The notes under the pieces were generated by a model that was given only the letters and a program-made list of their open reading frames with translations, had not been told where the DNA came from and did no database searches. From Firmicutes bacterium UBA1702 (GTDB lineage: Bacteria; Bacillota; Clostridia; Peptostreptococcales; Anaerovoracaceae): DNA of 64,000 nucleotides. Shown here piece by piece: positions 24,928-33,496 of this stretch (position 1 is its first letter; each line of letters begins with the position of its first letter). The stretch is from NCBI GenBank assembly GCA_002320005.1, contig DCJK01000046.1, positions 303 to 64,302 on the forward strand. Reading direction: 5' to 3'. The position numbers and the translations under genes are program-made.

Positions 24928-25760
24928 AAAAATTAGGTGCGATTTTAAGCATTGCAGCACTTCTGATAACAATGTCTGCTTCGATCTGCTTTGCAGACAG
25001 TCTTACTATTGTAGAGACATACCCAAAGGACGGCTCTACGGGAGCATCCATAGAAAACCTGGGCGTAAAAGTTTATTTCAGCAATGATATGACTGAAGAT
25101 ATTGCCGGAAAAGTCAACAAAGACGCTTTTCAGCTTTATGATGAAGAAGGAGACAAGCTTCCTACAAGAGTTCTCTACAATGACCAAGAAGAAGGCGTTG
25201 TACTTGTTCTTCTGGACACAACCTCAGATAAAAAAGTGACTGCAAAGGGAAATACTGAATATACGCTTAAAATATCCGGAGATCTGCAGGACGATCAGGG
25301 GAACACTCTCGGCAAAGATACCGAGATTTCTTTTAAAACTCTTAACCAGAAAACCAACACCATGATAAGTATGGGAATGATGGTTCTTATGTTCGGAGGT
25401 ATGATTATCGTTACTACCAAATCGGCCGCCAAGAAAGCAACCGAGGATCAGAAAAAGAAAGAAGAAAAAGTAAACCCATATAAAGAAGCCAAGAAAACAG
25501 GAAAGTCCGTAGAAGAAATCGTTGCAAAAGACGAAAAGAGAAAAGCAAAACAGGCTGAAAAAGAAGCCAGAGAAGCTTTAAAGGATGACGATGACGACTA
25601 TGAAGATGACGATGTAAACAAATACAGAGTAAAACGCAGACATTCTGCTTCTGAGGCAGGAAGCAGATATGTTGCAGCAAAAAAAGAGGCAGCAGAAAAA
25701 GCCAGAGCCCAGAAAGCCAAAAATAAAACTGCTTCAAAAGGAAAGAAGAAAAAGAAATAG
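24924..25760 (+). CDS. secreted Ig-like domain protein with membrane anchor and Lys-rich tail
   Basis: 278 residues: signal peptide (about 1-24, ending ICFA), a bacterial Ig-like domain of the SbsA/Big_5 type (VETYPKDGSTGASIENLGVKVYFSNDM), one membrane segment near residue 155 (SMGMMVLMFGGMIIVTT), and a cytoplasmic tail of about 115 residues that is almost all Lys, Glu, Asp, Ala and Arg, ending KGKKKKK. The tail includes an Asp-rich cluster (DDDDDYEDDD). The ATG overlaps tadA by 4 bases, so the pair is coupled. I cannot assign a function; the tail could bind nucleic acid or acidic partners. Confidence 0.75.
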   Translation: MKKLGAILSIAALLITMSASICFADSLTIVETYPKDGSTGASIENLGVKVYFSNDMTEDIAGKVNKDAFQLYDEEGDKLPTRVLYNDQEEGVVLVLLDTTSDKKVTAKGNTEYTLKISGDLQDDQGNTLGKDTEISFKTLNQKTNTMISMGMMVLMFGGMIIVTTKSAAKKATEDQKKKEEKVNPYKEAKKTGKSVEEIVAKDEKRKAKQAEKEAREALKDDDDDYEDDDVNKYRVKRRHSASEAGSRYVAAKKEAAEKARAQKAKNKTASKGKKKKK

Positions 25761-25772
25761 CTAAATAGACAG

Positions 25773-25798
25773 ATGAGAGGCTGGTCCCTCTCATTTTT
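25773..25798 (+). terminator. hairpin with T-run before ispE
   Basis: ATGAGAGG (25773-25780) pairs with CCTCTCAT (25787-25794), followed by five T. It ends 13 bases before the ispE start. Confidence 0.7.
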
Positions 25799-25811
25799 CT
25801 CAGGAGGCGTC

Positions 25812-26705
25812 ATGAACAATATAAAGATAAAGGCCTACGGTAAAGTGAACCTTTCTCTTGATGTGACCGGAGTAAGGAATGATGGCTACCATGTAATCAG
25901 AACGGTGATGCAGAAAATTTCTCTTCATGATGATGTTGACGTGACATGGACACCTTCAAAGACGGATAAGATAGAAATCAGCCTGGATTGCAATCGGCCA
26001 TATCTTCCGAAAGATTCGAGGAATCTGGCATATCAGGCAGCGGTCATTATGGGTGACAGTTTTGGAGAGAAAGCAGGCGGAGGAAAAATCCAAATCAATA
26101 TCGAGAAACGTCTGCCGGTAGCTGCGGGCCTTGCAGGCGGCAGTGGAAACGGAGCTGCAGTGATAATAGCCCTGAATAAATTATGGAAGCTGGGACTTAA
26201 TACAAGGCAGTTGTGCCGGATCTCTTCAGATATTGGTGCCGATGTTCCCTTCTGCATTCTTACGCAGAACACCAGATACGGATGTGCTTTGTGCGAAGGT
26301 ACGGGAACAGAACTGACACCGCTGAGAAGTAAAATGAGAAAAGGCATACTGCTGGTAAAACCATCTTTTGGAGTATCCACCAGAGAAGTCTATAAAGGAA
26401 TAGATAAATGTATCATTTCACAGAGGCCGGACACGGAAGCTCTGGTGAAAGGGCTGAAAGAAATAAACGAACAGCTCATATATGAAAACATGGTTAATGT
26501 GCTTGAAGAATATACTTTGGATAAGTATGATGAAGTCAAGTGTTTAAAAGAAAAAATAAAAACAGAAACCAACGCAGAGAAAGTGTTGATGACAGGCAGC
26601 GGGCCAACTGTCTTTGGTCTTTTTGCCGGTGTCAGTGAAGCGCAGAAAGCCTGTGCGGCAATGCGGGCCGGCGGATATGAAGCCTACTGGGCGACAACGC
26701 TGTAA
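25812..26705 (+). CDS. ispE: 4-diphosphocytidyl-2-C-methyl-D-erythritol kinase
   Basis: Phosphorylates CDP-methylerythritol in the MEP isoprenoid pathway. It is a GHMP kinase: the N-terminal AYGKVNLSLDV, the ATP loop PVAAGLAGGSGNGAA (Ala where many have PxGAGLGGGSSDAA) and the C-terminal MTGSGPTVFGLF are all present. At 297 residues the length is usual. The frame is open to 25773, but that start lies inside the terminator hairpin; the ATG at 25812 has CAGGAGGCG. Confidence 0.94.
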   Translation: MNNIKIKAYGKVNLSLDVTGVRNDGYHVIRTVMQKISLHDDVDVTWTPSKTDKIEISLDCNRPYLPKDSRNLAYQAAVIMGDSFGEKAGGGKIQINIEKRLPVAAGLAGGSGNGAAVIIALNKLWKLGLNTRQLCRISSDIGADVPFCILTQNTRYGCALCEGTGTELTPLRSKMRKGILLVKPSFGVSTREVYKGIDKCIISQRPDTEALVKGLKEINEQLIYENMVNVLEEYTLDKYDEVKCLKEKIKTETNAEKVLMTGSGPTVFGLFAGVSEAQKACAAMRAGGYEAYWATTL

Positions 26706-26734
26706 TAGTCATCGGATTAAACGGAGGGAAACAA

Positions 26735-27427
26735 ATGTTAAACTTGGACTTGCAAAATCACAGACCCCTGAGAGAAATCGTGTACGAAGAACTTAAAAGA
26801 CAGATTCTGGTGGGAGAGATTGCACCCGGAACACGTATGATGGAGGTCGAACTGGCTGAAGATATGGGAGTAAGCCGTACGCCTGTAAGAGAAGCCATAA
26901 GAAAGCTGGAAAAAGAAGGACTTGTTACCATAGAGCCGAGGAGAGGCGCCTATGCATCAGACATTTCCATAAAAGATATGGTAGATGTGCTGGAAGTTCG
27001 CCAGATGCTTGAAGGAATGGCTGCTTCTATGGCTGCTCAGAAAGTTACGGAAGAAGAAAAGCTTGACTTTGTTGAAGCAAATTCTGCTTACAAGAATGCA
27101 GTAAAAAAAGGAAATATCGAGGAAATTATCAGATACGACGAGCTTTTCCATCAGCTTATCGTAAGTTACAGCGGCAATAAAACTCTGAATCAGCTGCTTT
27201 CCCAGGTTCAGGAACTGGCACTCAGATTCAGATATATCTATTATGATGACTTCTCCAGATATGAAAACATGCCTGTCGAGCATGAGGAGATAGAGGAAGC
27301 CATAATCAGCGGCGATACTCAGAAGGCAAAGGTAGTTGCCGAGGAGCATGTGGAAAGGCTGAAGAAATTTGTCATCGATGAGGGAAAGAACCTTTTCCAG
27401 AACACAAAGGAAAATGAAGCTATTTAA
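26735..27427 (+). CDS. GntR family regulator, FadR/FCD subfamily
   Basis: 230 residues. The N-terminal winged helix (residues about 10-75) contains the GntR signature VSRTPVREAIRKLEKEGLV. The helical FCD effector domain follows, with an Asp/His metal-ligand pattern (DELFHQLI...H). FCD regulators bind organic acids and usually repress metabolic genes, but no neighbour is an obvious catabolic target. It overlaps the transglycosylase gene by 14 bases. Confidence 0.92.
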   Translation: MLNLDLQNHRPLREIVYEELKRQILVGEIAPGTRMMEVELAEDMGVSRTPVREAIRKLEKEGLVTIEPRRGAYASDISIKDMVDVLEVRQMLEGMAASMAAQKVTEEEKLDFVEANSAYKNAVKKGNIEEIIRYDELFHQLIVSYSGNKTLNQLLSQVQELALRFRYIYYDDFSRYENMPVEHEEIEEAIISGDTQKAKVVAEEHVERLKKFVIDEGKNLFQNTKENEAI

Positions 27428-28091
27428 AAAGATTGGAGTTCTGATACTCATATTAGCGGCTTTTTCTGCAGGTGTCATGTCTTACAGAGCATACGATATG
27501 TATCAGGATGCTCTGGAAGGGATGCCGCTCAGCAGCAAAGTCGAAGAAATCAGAGCTATAGAAAATTACACAACATACGACGAGCTTCCTGAAACTTATA
27601 TCAATGCGGTCATAGCTGTAGAAGACAAGCGCTTTGATAAGCATAACGGAGTTGATATCATATCAACCTGCAGAGCGATTCTGCTGAACCTTAAAGCAGG
27701 AGAACTACAGCAGGGAGGAAGCACCATAACGCAACAGCTGGCGCGCAATATGTATTTTGAACAGGATAAAGACATATGCCGCAAGTTGGCTGAAATTTTT
27801 GTGGCTCTGAACATAGAAAAGAAATACAGCAAGGAAGAAATCCTCGAGCTCTATGTGAACACCATATATTTTGGATCGGGATATTATAATATCTATGATG
27901 CGGCTATGGGATATTTTGAAAAATCCCCATCAGAACTCAACGACTATGAGTGCACTATGCTGGCGGGAATACCACAGGCACCTTCGGTATATTCTCTTGA
28001 CGCCAACCCCGATCTGGCTGAACAGCGCAGACAGCAGGTGATAGACTGCATGACAGCAGAAGGGTATATAGAAGAAGGTGAGATAAATTAA
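27414..28091 (+). CDS. mtgA: monofunctional peptidoglycan transglycosylase (GT51)
   Basis: 225 residues: one N-terminal membrane anchor (about 8-25), then a GT51 domain with VIAVEDKRFDKHNGVD (catalytic Glu70) and GGSTITQQLARN. It polymerises lipid II into glycan chains on the outer face of the membrane. No transpeptidase domain is attached. A longer frame exists to 27369, but the ATG at 27414 sits within the end of the regulator gene and gives the normal N-terminus. Confidence 0.93.
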   Translation: MKLFKKIGVLILILAAFSAGVMSYRAYDMYQDALEGMPLSSKVEEIRAIENYTTYDELPETYINAVIAVEDKRFDKHNGVDIISTCRAILLNLKAGELQQGGSTITQQLARNMYFEQDKDICRKLAEIFVALNIEKKYSKEEILELYVNTIYFGSGYYNIYDAAMGYFEKSPSELNDYECTMLAGIPQAPSVYSLDANPDLAEQRRQQVIDCMTAEGYIEEGEIN

Positions 28092-28665
28092 CATTCTGAA
28101 GAACACCACAGAACTGGCTTTACATATGTGCCGGGCTTATGCTGACCCTAAAGGGACGGCGGTGGACTGTACATGCGGAAGAGGAAAGGATACATTATGG
28201 CTGGCAAGACATTGCGGCCGAGTGTATTCTTTTGATATTCAGGAGGAAGCTTTAAAATCGACAGAAGAGCTTCTTGATGCCAACGAGATTGACTGCCGTG
28301 AAAGAAGCGGCAGCCAAAAGGTAATACTTATAAAGGACAGTCACAAAAACATAAAAAAATACGTGAAAGACAGACCCTGCCTGATTCTTTTTAATCTGGG
28401 ATATCTTCCGGGCGGGGATAAACAAATAACTACAGTGGCAGAGACCACAATAAGAGCTCTTAAAGATGCGCTGGATCTGCTGGCACAGGACGGACTGATA
28501 AGCATAATCATGTATCCGGGTCACTGTTCGGGAGCTTTGGAAAAAGAGGCTGTTCTCAAGTGGTCGAGGACTCTTGACCCCGGCATATACCACTGTGTTT
28601 ATGCGGATATGATAAACCAGAAAAAAGATGCACCGCAGATTTTATGGATAACAAAAAAAGCATAG
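28087..28665 (+). CDS. mnmM: class I SAM methyltransferase, MnmM/YtqB family
   Basis: Related to YtqB/MnmM, which methylates the wobble uridine modification nm5s2U34 in tRNA. VDCTCGRGKDTLWLA is motif I (VDATxGxGxDT in the family), FDIQEEALKST motif II, and FNLGYLPGGD the NLGYLPGGD signature. The first ATG is at 28126, but the family N-terminal helix aligns back to ILKNTTELALHM, beginning at an ATT at 28087, 4 bases after AAGGTGAG, overlapping the transglycosylase stop. The start may therefore be a rare ATT; if ATG 28126 is used, 13 residues are lost. Confidence 0.85.
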   Translation: MNILKNTTELALHMCRAYADPKGTAVDCTCGRGKDTLWLARHCGRVYSFDIQEEALKSTEELLDANEIDCRERSGSQKVILIKDSHKNIKKYVKDRPCLILFNLGYLPGGDKQITTVAETTIRALKDALDLLAQDGLISIIMYPGHCSGALEKEAVLKWSRTLDPGIYHCVYADMINQKKDAPQILWITKKA

Positions 28666-28710
28666 CTGATGTATACCCGTAATGCATATCATATTAGAGA
28701 GGTGATATGT

Positions 28711-29640
28711 ATGATTGTAAACGGATATGCTTACCCAAGTATTATGCCTGAAGTACTTCAGTGGTGGCTGCCGCGGCTCAGCTGGCTTTCATGTTTCAGC
28801 TACGGATTTACAGCTGAAGGAGAGCTGATAAACCTGGAAGATGAGAACCTGATACAGGCCGCCGGAGGCTACGGAGTAAGGCCCATGATGGTTCTCACAC
28901 CTATGGATGAAAACGGGGCTTTTAATGATGAGGTGGCTTCTGCTGTTTTTGAAAATCCTGAGGCAGAAGCAAACCTGATTGATAACATAGAAGAAAACAT
29001 AATATCCAAAGGCATGGGCGGCGTGGATTTTGACTTTGAGTACATAAGAGGAAGATATGCCGGTAATTATGTGGAACTGGTGGCAAGGACGCGAGACAGG
29101 CTGTCCCCTCAGGGATATCTTACAACTGTTGCCCTGGCGCCCAAGACAAGCGCTGATCAGCCTGGGCTCCTTTATCAGGGGCACGACTACAGCGGGATGG
29201 GTGAGGCTGCAGACTATTGCCTTCTTATGACTTATGAATGGGGATACACCTACGGGGAGCCCATGGCTGTATCGCCTATAAACAATGTGCGAAGAGTAGT
29301 GGAATATGGTATTACAGAGATACCGGCGGAGAAAATACTTCTGGGCATGAGCAATTACGGGTACGACTGGACGCTCCCTTTCGTCCGGGGTGAAAGCAGG
29401 GCCGAAAAGCTCAGCAATTATCAGGCAGAAGCGAGAGCTGCATATTACGGAGTTTCACCGGAATTTGATCAGGAGGCGGCATCGCCTTTTTTCAGATATA
29501 CCGACGAGGCGGGTCGGCAGCACATAGTGTGGTTTGAGAATCTTGCAAGCTGGCAGGCTAGGCTTTCTCTGGTTGAAGAATATGGGCTTGCAGGGATAAG
29601 CATATGGAATATAATGAGCATATTTTACGGAGGAATATAA
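28711..29640 (+). CDS. GH18 glycoside hydrolase, YaaH/SleL-like
   Basis: 309 residues forming one GH18 barrel. GGVDFDFEY holds the DxDxE catalytic motif, with Glu110 as acid and neighbouring Asp108 needed for the acetamido-assisted mechanism; MTYEWGYTYGEPMAVSP is the conserved second block, and the end GLAGISIWNIM matches YaaH. Relatives with LysM domains degrade spore cortex fragments; this one has no LysM and no signal peptide. The ATG at 28711 has GAGGTGAT; the frame to 28669 lacks a site. Confidence 0.88.
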   Translation: MIVNGYAYPSIMPEVLQWWLPRLSWLSCFSYGFTAEGELINLEDENLIQAAGGYGVRPMMVLTPMDENGAFNDEVASAVFENPEAEANLIDNIEENIISKGMGGVDFDFEYIRGRYAGNYVELVARTRDRLSPQGYLTTVALAPKTSADQPGLLYQGHDYSGMGEAADYCLLMTYEWGYTYGEPMAVSPINNVRRVVEYGITEIPAEKILLGMSNYGYDWTLPFVRGESRAEKLSNYQAEARAAYYGVSPEFDQEAASPFFRYTDEAGRQHIVWFENLASWQARLSLVEEYGLAGISIWNIMSIFYGGI

Positions 29641-29647
29641 ACACGGA

Positions 29648-30787
29648 ATGGAGATAAAACCTGATAACAAATTCAAACAAAATCTGTTACTTGTGGTGAT
29701 TGGAGTATGCCTACTGGTGGGTCTCATGAATTTCGGCAAAGTGCAGCATGCCTTAAGTGTGGTTATAGGTCTTTTCATGCCGCTGCTGGTCGGAGGAGCA
29801 ATTGCGTTTATACTCAATGTGCCCATGCATTTTTTTGAAAAGCAGTTTGATAAGCTGCAGCAGCATTCCGGCGGCAGGGCCATTGCCAAAGCAAAAACAC
29901 CGCTGTGTATGATAGTGACACTGCTGGCATTCATATTGGTTATTATTTTTATAGGCAATGTCATATTTCCAAACCTGGTGGAATCGGTAAAAAGTATTGT
30001 AGACATCGTGCAGAGATCTTATCCGGGGTGGATAGAAACTCTGGAATCTCACGGAATAAACACGCAGTTCATGCAGAAATATTTTCCTGAGCTGAACAGC
30101 GAGAAAATAATTTCTACCCTTAAAGATGGCGGGCTTGCACTTCTGAATACCGCGAGTCAGGCTGCAACCAGTGTTTTCAGCGCTTTAACCAACTTTGTAT
30201 TCGGATTGTTCTTTGCCCTTTATATACTGGCAAGCAAAAAGAGGCTGGGAAAACAAGCAAAGCAGATAGCATATGCTTATCTGAAAAAATCGTGGGCAGA
30301 TGAGGTATGCGAGATTGCTTCACTGTCATATAAGACCTTTGCAAATTTCCTGTCGGGACAGTGTCTTGAAGCTGTAATACTGGGATTCATGTTCTTTATT
30401 GTGCTTTTGATAGGGGGCTTTCCTTATGCAGGAACTATAGCGGTGATAATAGGCTCCATGGCAATAATCCCATATATAGGAGCATTCATCGGTCTTGCTC
30501 TGGGAGCCCTGCTGATAGCAATGGTGAACTTGAAAAAAATGGTGTGGTTTGTAATAGTGTTCTTTATTGTGCAGCAGATAGAGGGGCAGATAATATATCC
30601 TAGAGTTGTGGGAGGTTCTGTAGGTCTTCCTGCATTGTGGACACTGCTGGCAGTGATAGTGGGAGGAAACGTTTCCGGCATACTGGGAATTGTGGTTTTC
30701 ATACCGCTGTTTTCGGTTATTTATGCTCTTCTCAGAAGAAATGTTTACAGAAGATTGGATAAAAAGAAAATTTCTCTTGAAATTTAG
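29648..30787 (+). CDS. AI-2E family transporter (PerM/YtvI-like)
   Basis: 379 residues with about seven to eight membrane segments and a larger extracytoplasmic helical region between segments 3 and 4 (residues about 110-170), the usual plan of the family. Members export autoinducer-2 or act as Na+/H+ antiporters; the function is not settled for clostridial homologues (YtvI). Starts 7 bases after the GH18 stop, with the site within that gene (GGAGGA). Confidence 0.9.
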   Translation: MEIKPDNKFKQNLLLVVIGVCLLVGLMNFGKVQHALSVVIGLFMPLLVGGAIAFILNVPMHFFEKQFDKLQQHSGGRAIAKAKTPLCMIVTLLAFILVIIFIGNVIFPNLVESVKSIVDIVQRSYPGWIETLESHGINTQFMQKYFPELNSEKIISTLKDGGLALLNTASQAATSVFSALTNFVFGLFFALYILASKKRLGKQAKQIAYAYLKKSWADEVCEIASLSYKTFANFLSGQCLEAVILGFMFFIVLLIGGFPYAGTIAVIIGSMAIIPYIGAFIGLALGALLIAMVNLKKMVWFVIVFFIVQQIEGQIIYPRVVGGSVGLPALWTLLAVIVGGNVSGILGIVVFIPLFSVIYALLRRNVYRRLDKKKISLEI

Positions 30788-30805
30788 TCTGAAATGGTGT
30801 ATAGT
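30777..30805 (+). promoter_or_regulatory. promoter of tRNA-Leu
   Basis: TTGAAA at 30777-30782 and TATAGT at 30800-30805 with 17 bases between them. The -35 overlaps the end of the AI-2E gene. Confidence 0.8.
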
Positions 30806-30852
30806 AAGAAAGTCGAGTAAAGCAGATGCTTTAGACATAAGTTATATACCTT

Positions 30853-30939
30853 GCGGATATGGCGGAATTGGCAGACGCGCACGGTTCAGGTCCGTGTGAA
30901 GGTTCCTTCATGAAGGTTCGAATCCTTTTATCCGCACCA
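30853..30939 (+). tRNA. tRNA-Leu (anticodon CAG)
   Basis: 87 bases including an encoded CCA (30937-30939). The acceptor stem is GCGGATA/TATCCGC. The anticodon stem CACGG/CCGTG encloses TTCAGGT, anticodon CAG. The extra arm (GAAGGTTCCTTC region) makes it a class II tRNA, and the T arm contains GGTTCGAATCC. Confidence 0.97.
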
Positions 30940-30945
30940 CCACAG

Positions 30946-30973
30946 AATGACGCTCAAAGGAGCGTCATTTTTA
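30946..30973 (+). terminator. terminator after tRNA-Leu
   Basis: AATGACGCTC and GAGCGTCATT form a perfect 10-bp stem over AAAG, followed by T residues. Confidence 0.85.
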
Positions 30974-31052
30974 TTTCTCAGAGACATTTTTTGCACAGGA
31001 AAAGCTTCCCGGAGTTCCGTACATTACACTTTTTTCACATATGCCGCCACCT

Positions 31053-31081
31053 TTGTATTGCCAAAAAAACCAAGGTATATT
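31053..31081 (+). promoter_or_regulatory. probable promoter of the XpaC-TelA cluster
   Basis: TTGTAT (31053-31058) and TATATT (31076-31081) are 17 bases apart, 36 bases before the first gene. Confidence 0.5.
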
Positions 31082-31116
31082 AAAATAAAACCACAGAACC
31101 TTAAAGGAGCAGAAAG

Positions 31117-31779
31117 ATGACTCAGAACAAAAAAGAGGTCAAAGTCATGCCGGCCGGACTGCCTATACTTGCAGCCGGCATCTTATGGTTTGTGCTGGCG
31201 ATGATACTGCCTATATATAAGGCAGTTGTCATCATAATAGTATCTGCAGCGGCAATAGCTGTCATGATGATTATGTTCAGCATGCGAAAGAAGCAGCTGG
31301 CTATGCAGCCGCCGGCTCCTGCTGTCAAAGTCAGAGCCGAGGAACTTGCCCGAAAGATAGATACATGCTGCCGTAAGCTTGAAGGCTATGCCGGGCAGAT
31401 AAAGGATCGTATCGTAGCGGCGTCAGTGACAAACATTGCCGGAACCATGGAAAAAATTGCAGACGATGTGGAGAAAGATCCCAAGGACAGAAACAAGGTC
31501 AGAAAGCTTGCCAATCATTATACGTCCATGATAGAGGAACTGGTTGAAAAGTATATAAATCTTGAAAGCCAGGGTCAGGGCGGGGAAAACATTTCATCTG
31601 CCATGGATGAAATAAAAAAGGGCCTTGAAACTGTTGAAAATGCAGTAAAATCGCTTTTAGACGATTTATTTTCTGATGATGCCATGGAAGTGTCTGCAGA
31701 CATTTCGGTGCTGGAGCAGCTGTTCAAGACCGAAGGTGCAGAAAACCGCATGGACTTTGACAGTGCAGAAAAAGAATGA
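31117..31779 (+). CDS. XpaC-like membrane protein
   Basis: 220 residues: two adjacent membrane segments (about 12-30 and 33-52), then a cytoplasmic helical domain resembling the XpaC/5-bromo-4-chloroindolyl phosphate hydrolysis family. The name comes from an early phenotype; no hydrolase residues are established. XpaC and TelA proteins are commonly paired, as here, where TelA follows after 28 bases. A good AAAGGAG site precedes the ATG. Confidence 0.8.
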   Translation: MTQNKKEVKVMPAGLPILAAGILWFVLAMILPIYKAVVIIIVSAAAIAVMMIMFSMRKKQLAMQPPAPAVKVRAEELARKIDTCCRKLEGYAGQIKDRIVAASVTNIAGTMEKIADDVEKDPKDRNKVRKLANHYTSMIEELVEKYINLESQGQGGENISSAMDEIKKGLETVENAVKSLLDDLFSDDAMEVSADISVLEQLFKTEGAENRMDFDSAEKE

Positions 31780-31807
31780 TAACTATAATGAGACGGAGGA
31801 AATTATT

Positions 31808-32941
31808 ATGACAGATGAATTAAAGATGGAAGTCCCTACATTGACACTGGAACCTGAAAAGGCAGAAGCGGAAGTTCCTGCTGAGGAAATAGTTCCCGTA
31901 AATATTGAAGACAAGATTCAGCTCAGCGACGAAGAAATGAAAGTTGTAGACAACTTTGTGAAGCAGATTGATATCAGCAACACAACTCATGTTCTTCAGT
32001 ATGGCGCAGATGCCCAGAAAAAAATGGCTGATTTTTCTGATATGGCTCTGGAGAAAGTCAGAACCAAAGACCTTGGAACTGTTGGTGACACCCTTTCAGA
32101 ACTAATTGTAGAGTTAAAGGGCTTTTCAGCCCTGGAAGAAGAAAACAAAGGCATCAAGGGTCTTTTCAGAAAAGCAGCAAATCCTGTGGTTAAACTCAAG
32201 GCAAAATATGACAAAGCTGAGGTAAATGTTGAAAAGGTTGTAGATGTGCTGGAAGGACATCAGGTTACGCTGACAAAGGATATAGCAGTTCTTGATGAGA
32301 TGTTTGCAGCCAATAACACAAATTTCAAGCAGCTTTCAATGTATATAGTGGCCGGAAAGAAAAAGCTGGAAGAAGCTCAGAACGTGACACTCCCTCAGCT
32401 CAAGGCAAAAGCTGAGGCCAGCGGTGAGGCGGCAGATGCGCAGGCAGCCAATGATTTTGCCAGCATGTGCAACCGTTTTGAAAAGAAACTTCATGACCTG
32501 GATCTTACCAGAACCGTGTCACTGCAGATGGCACCGCAGATTCGCATGGTGCAGAACAATGATGCTCTTATGGTGGAAAAAATCCAGACAACACTGGTAA
32601 ATACAATCCCTCTCTGGAAGAGCCAGATGGTTCTTGCACTGGGTCTTGCCAATAATGAGGCGGCTGTTGAAGCTCAGAAGGCCGTTTCTGACACAACCAA
32701 CGAGCTTCTCAAGAAGAATGCGGAAGTTCTCAAGAAGACAACTGTTGATGTGGCAAGAGAATCCGAAAGAGGAATTGTGGATATAGAGACCTTGAAAAAC
32801 ACCAACAGACAGCTTATAGAAACCATTGATGAAGTGATGAAAATTCAGCAGGAAGGTAGAGAAAAGCGTAAGGCCGCCGAAGTTGAACTGGCAAAGATTG
32901 AGCTGGAGCTGAAGAACAAACTTCTTGAAACAAGAGGATAA
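31808..32941 (+). CDS. TelA-like toxic anion resistance protein
   Basis: 377 residues, soluble and almost wholly helical, with an acidic N-terminal extension of about 45 residues and a coiled C-terminus. The block TRTVSLQMAPQIRMVQNNDALMVEKIQTTL is the TelA family signature (PxxxLIQ, N..L..KI). The family was named for tellurite resistance and is also found in phage and envelope-stress contexts; the biochemical activity is unknown. The frame is open to 31676, but the ATG at 31808 has GGAGGAAATT. Confidence 0.9.
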   Translation: MTDELKMEVPTLTLEPEKAEAEVPAEEIVPVNIEDKIQLSDEEMKVVDNFVKQIDISNTTHVLQYGADAQKKMADFSDMALEKVRTKDLGTVGDTLSELIVELKGFSALEEENKGIKGLFRKAANPVVKLKAKYDKAEVNVEKVVDVLEGHQVTLTKDIAVLDEMFAANNTNFKQLSMYIVAGKKKLEEAQNVTLPQLKAKAEASGEAADAQAANDFASMCNRFEKKLHDLDLTRTVSLQMAPQIRMVQNNDALMVEKIQTTLVNTIPLWKSQMVLALGLANNEAAVEAQKAVSDTTNELLKKNAEVLKKTTVDVARESERGIVDIETLKNTNRQLIETIDEVMKIQQEGREKRKAAEVELAKIELELKNKLLETRG

Positions 32942-32947
32942 AACCTT

Positions 32948-33484
32948 ATGAAAATACTTGAAAACAAAGCCATATGCATTGTACTGGCTCTGGCTCTGGT
33001 TATAGCCGGTTTTATCATCGGCGGATGCAGGTCGCTTAATTCTCTGTACAGCTCCAAGGTGGAGAAAGTTTTCATGACCGGTGAAGACGGAGACGGAATA
33101 TGCATTGAAAACGATCTCGCCGAAAGAGAAACAGCCGCGGTGAATCTGTGTACAATTGCTTCAAAATATGACGGTACCAAAAAGCAGGCAGATGGGGTCA
33201 GGGAAGCTGCAGCAGAGCTCTCATCAGCATCATCTGTTGCTGACAAGCTGGAGGCAAACAAAAATCTGGATACGGCAGTCGAATCGCTGTTTAACGATTT
33301 ATTAGGACAGCAGCTTTCCGCATCAGACGAGAAGTATGCAAGAAGCCTTTATACAGATTTTAATTCCAGAAACGATACCATAAGCCATGATCCGTACAAC
33401 AGGTATGCTGCCCAATACAATGAGATAATTGCCGGATTTCCGGCGAGTCTTCTGCCGGTGAAAGAAGCGGTAATCTTCTACTAG
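32948..33484 (+). CDS. LemA-like membrane-anchored protein
   Basis: 178 residues: a signal-anchor (residues 8-26, ending GGC, perhaps a lipobox), then a four-helix-type domain. YNRYAAQYNEIIAGFPASLL near the end is the LemA pattern (NxYN...FP). LemA proteins are envelope proteins of unknown action, often encoded with TPM-domain proteins, as here. It begins 6 bases after telA. Confidence 0.82.
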   Translation: MKILENKAICIVLALALVIAGFIIGGCRSLNSLYSSKVEKVFMTGEDGDGICIENDLAERETAAVNLCTIASKYDGTKKQADGVREAAAELSSASSVADKLEANKNLDTAVESLFNDLLGQQLSASDEKYARSLYTDFNSRNDTISHDPYNRYAAQYNEIIAGFPASLLPVKEAVIFY

Positions 33485-33496
33485 AAAGGTCGGAAA

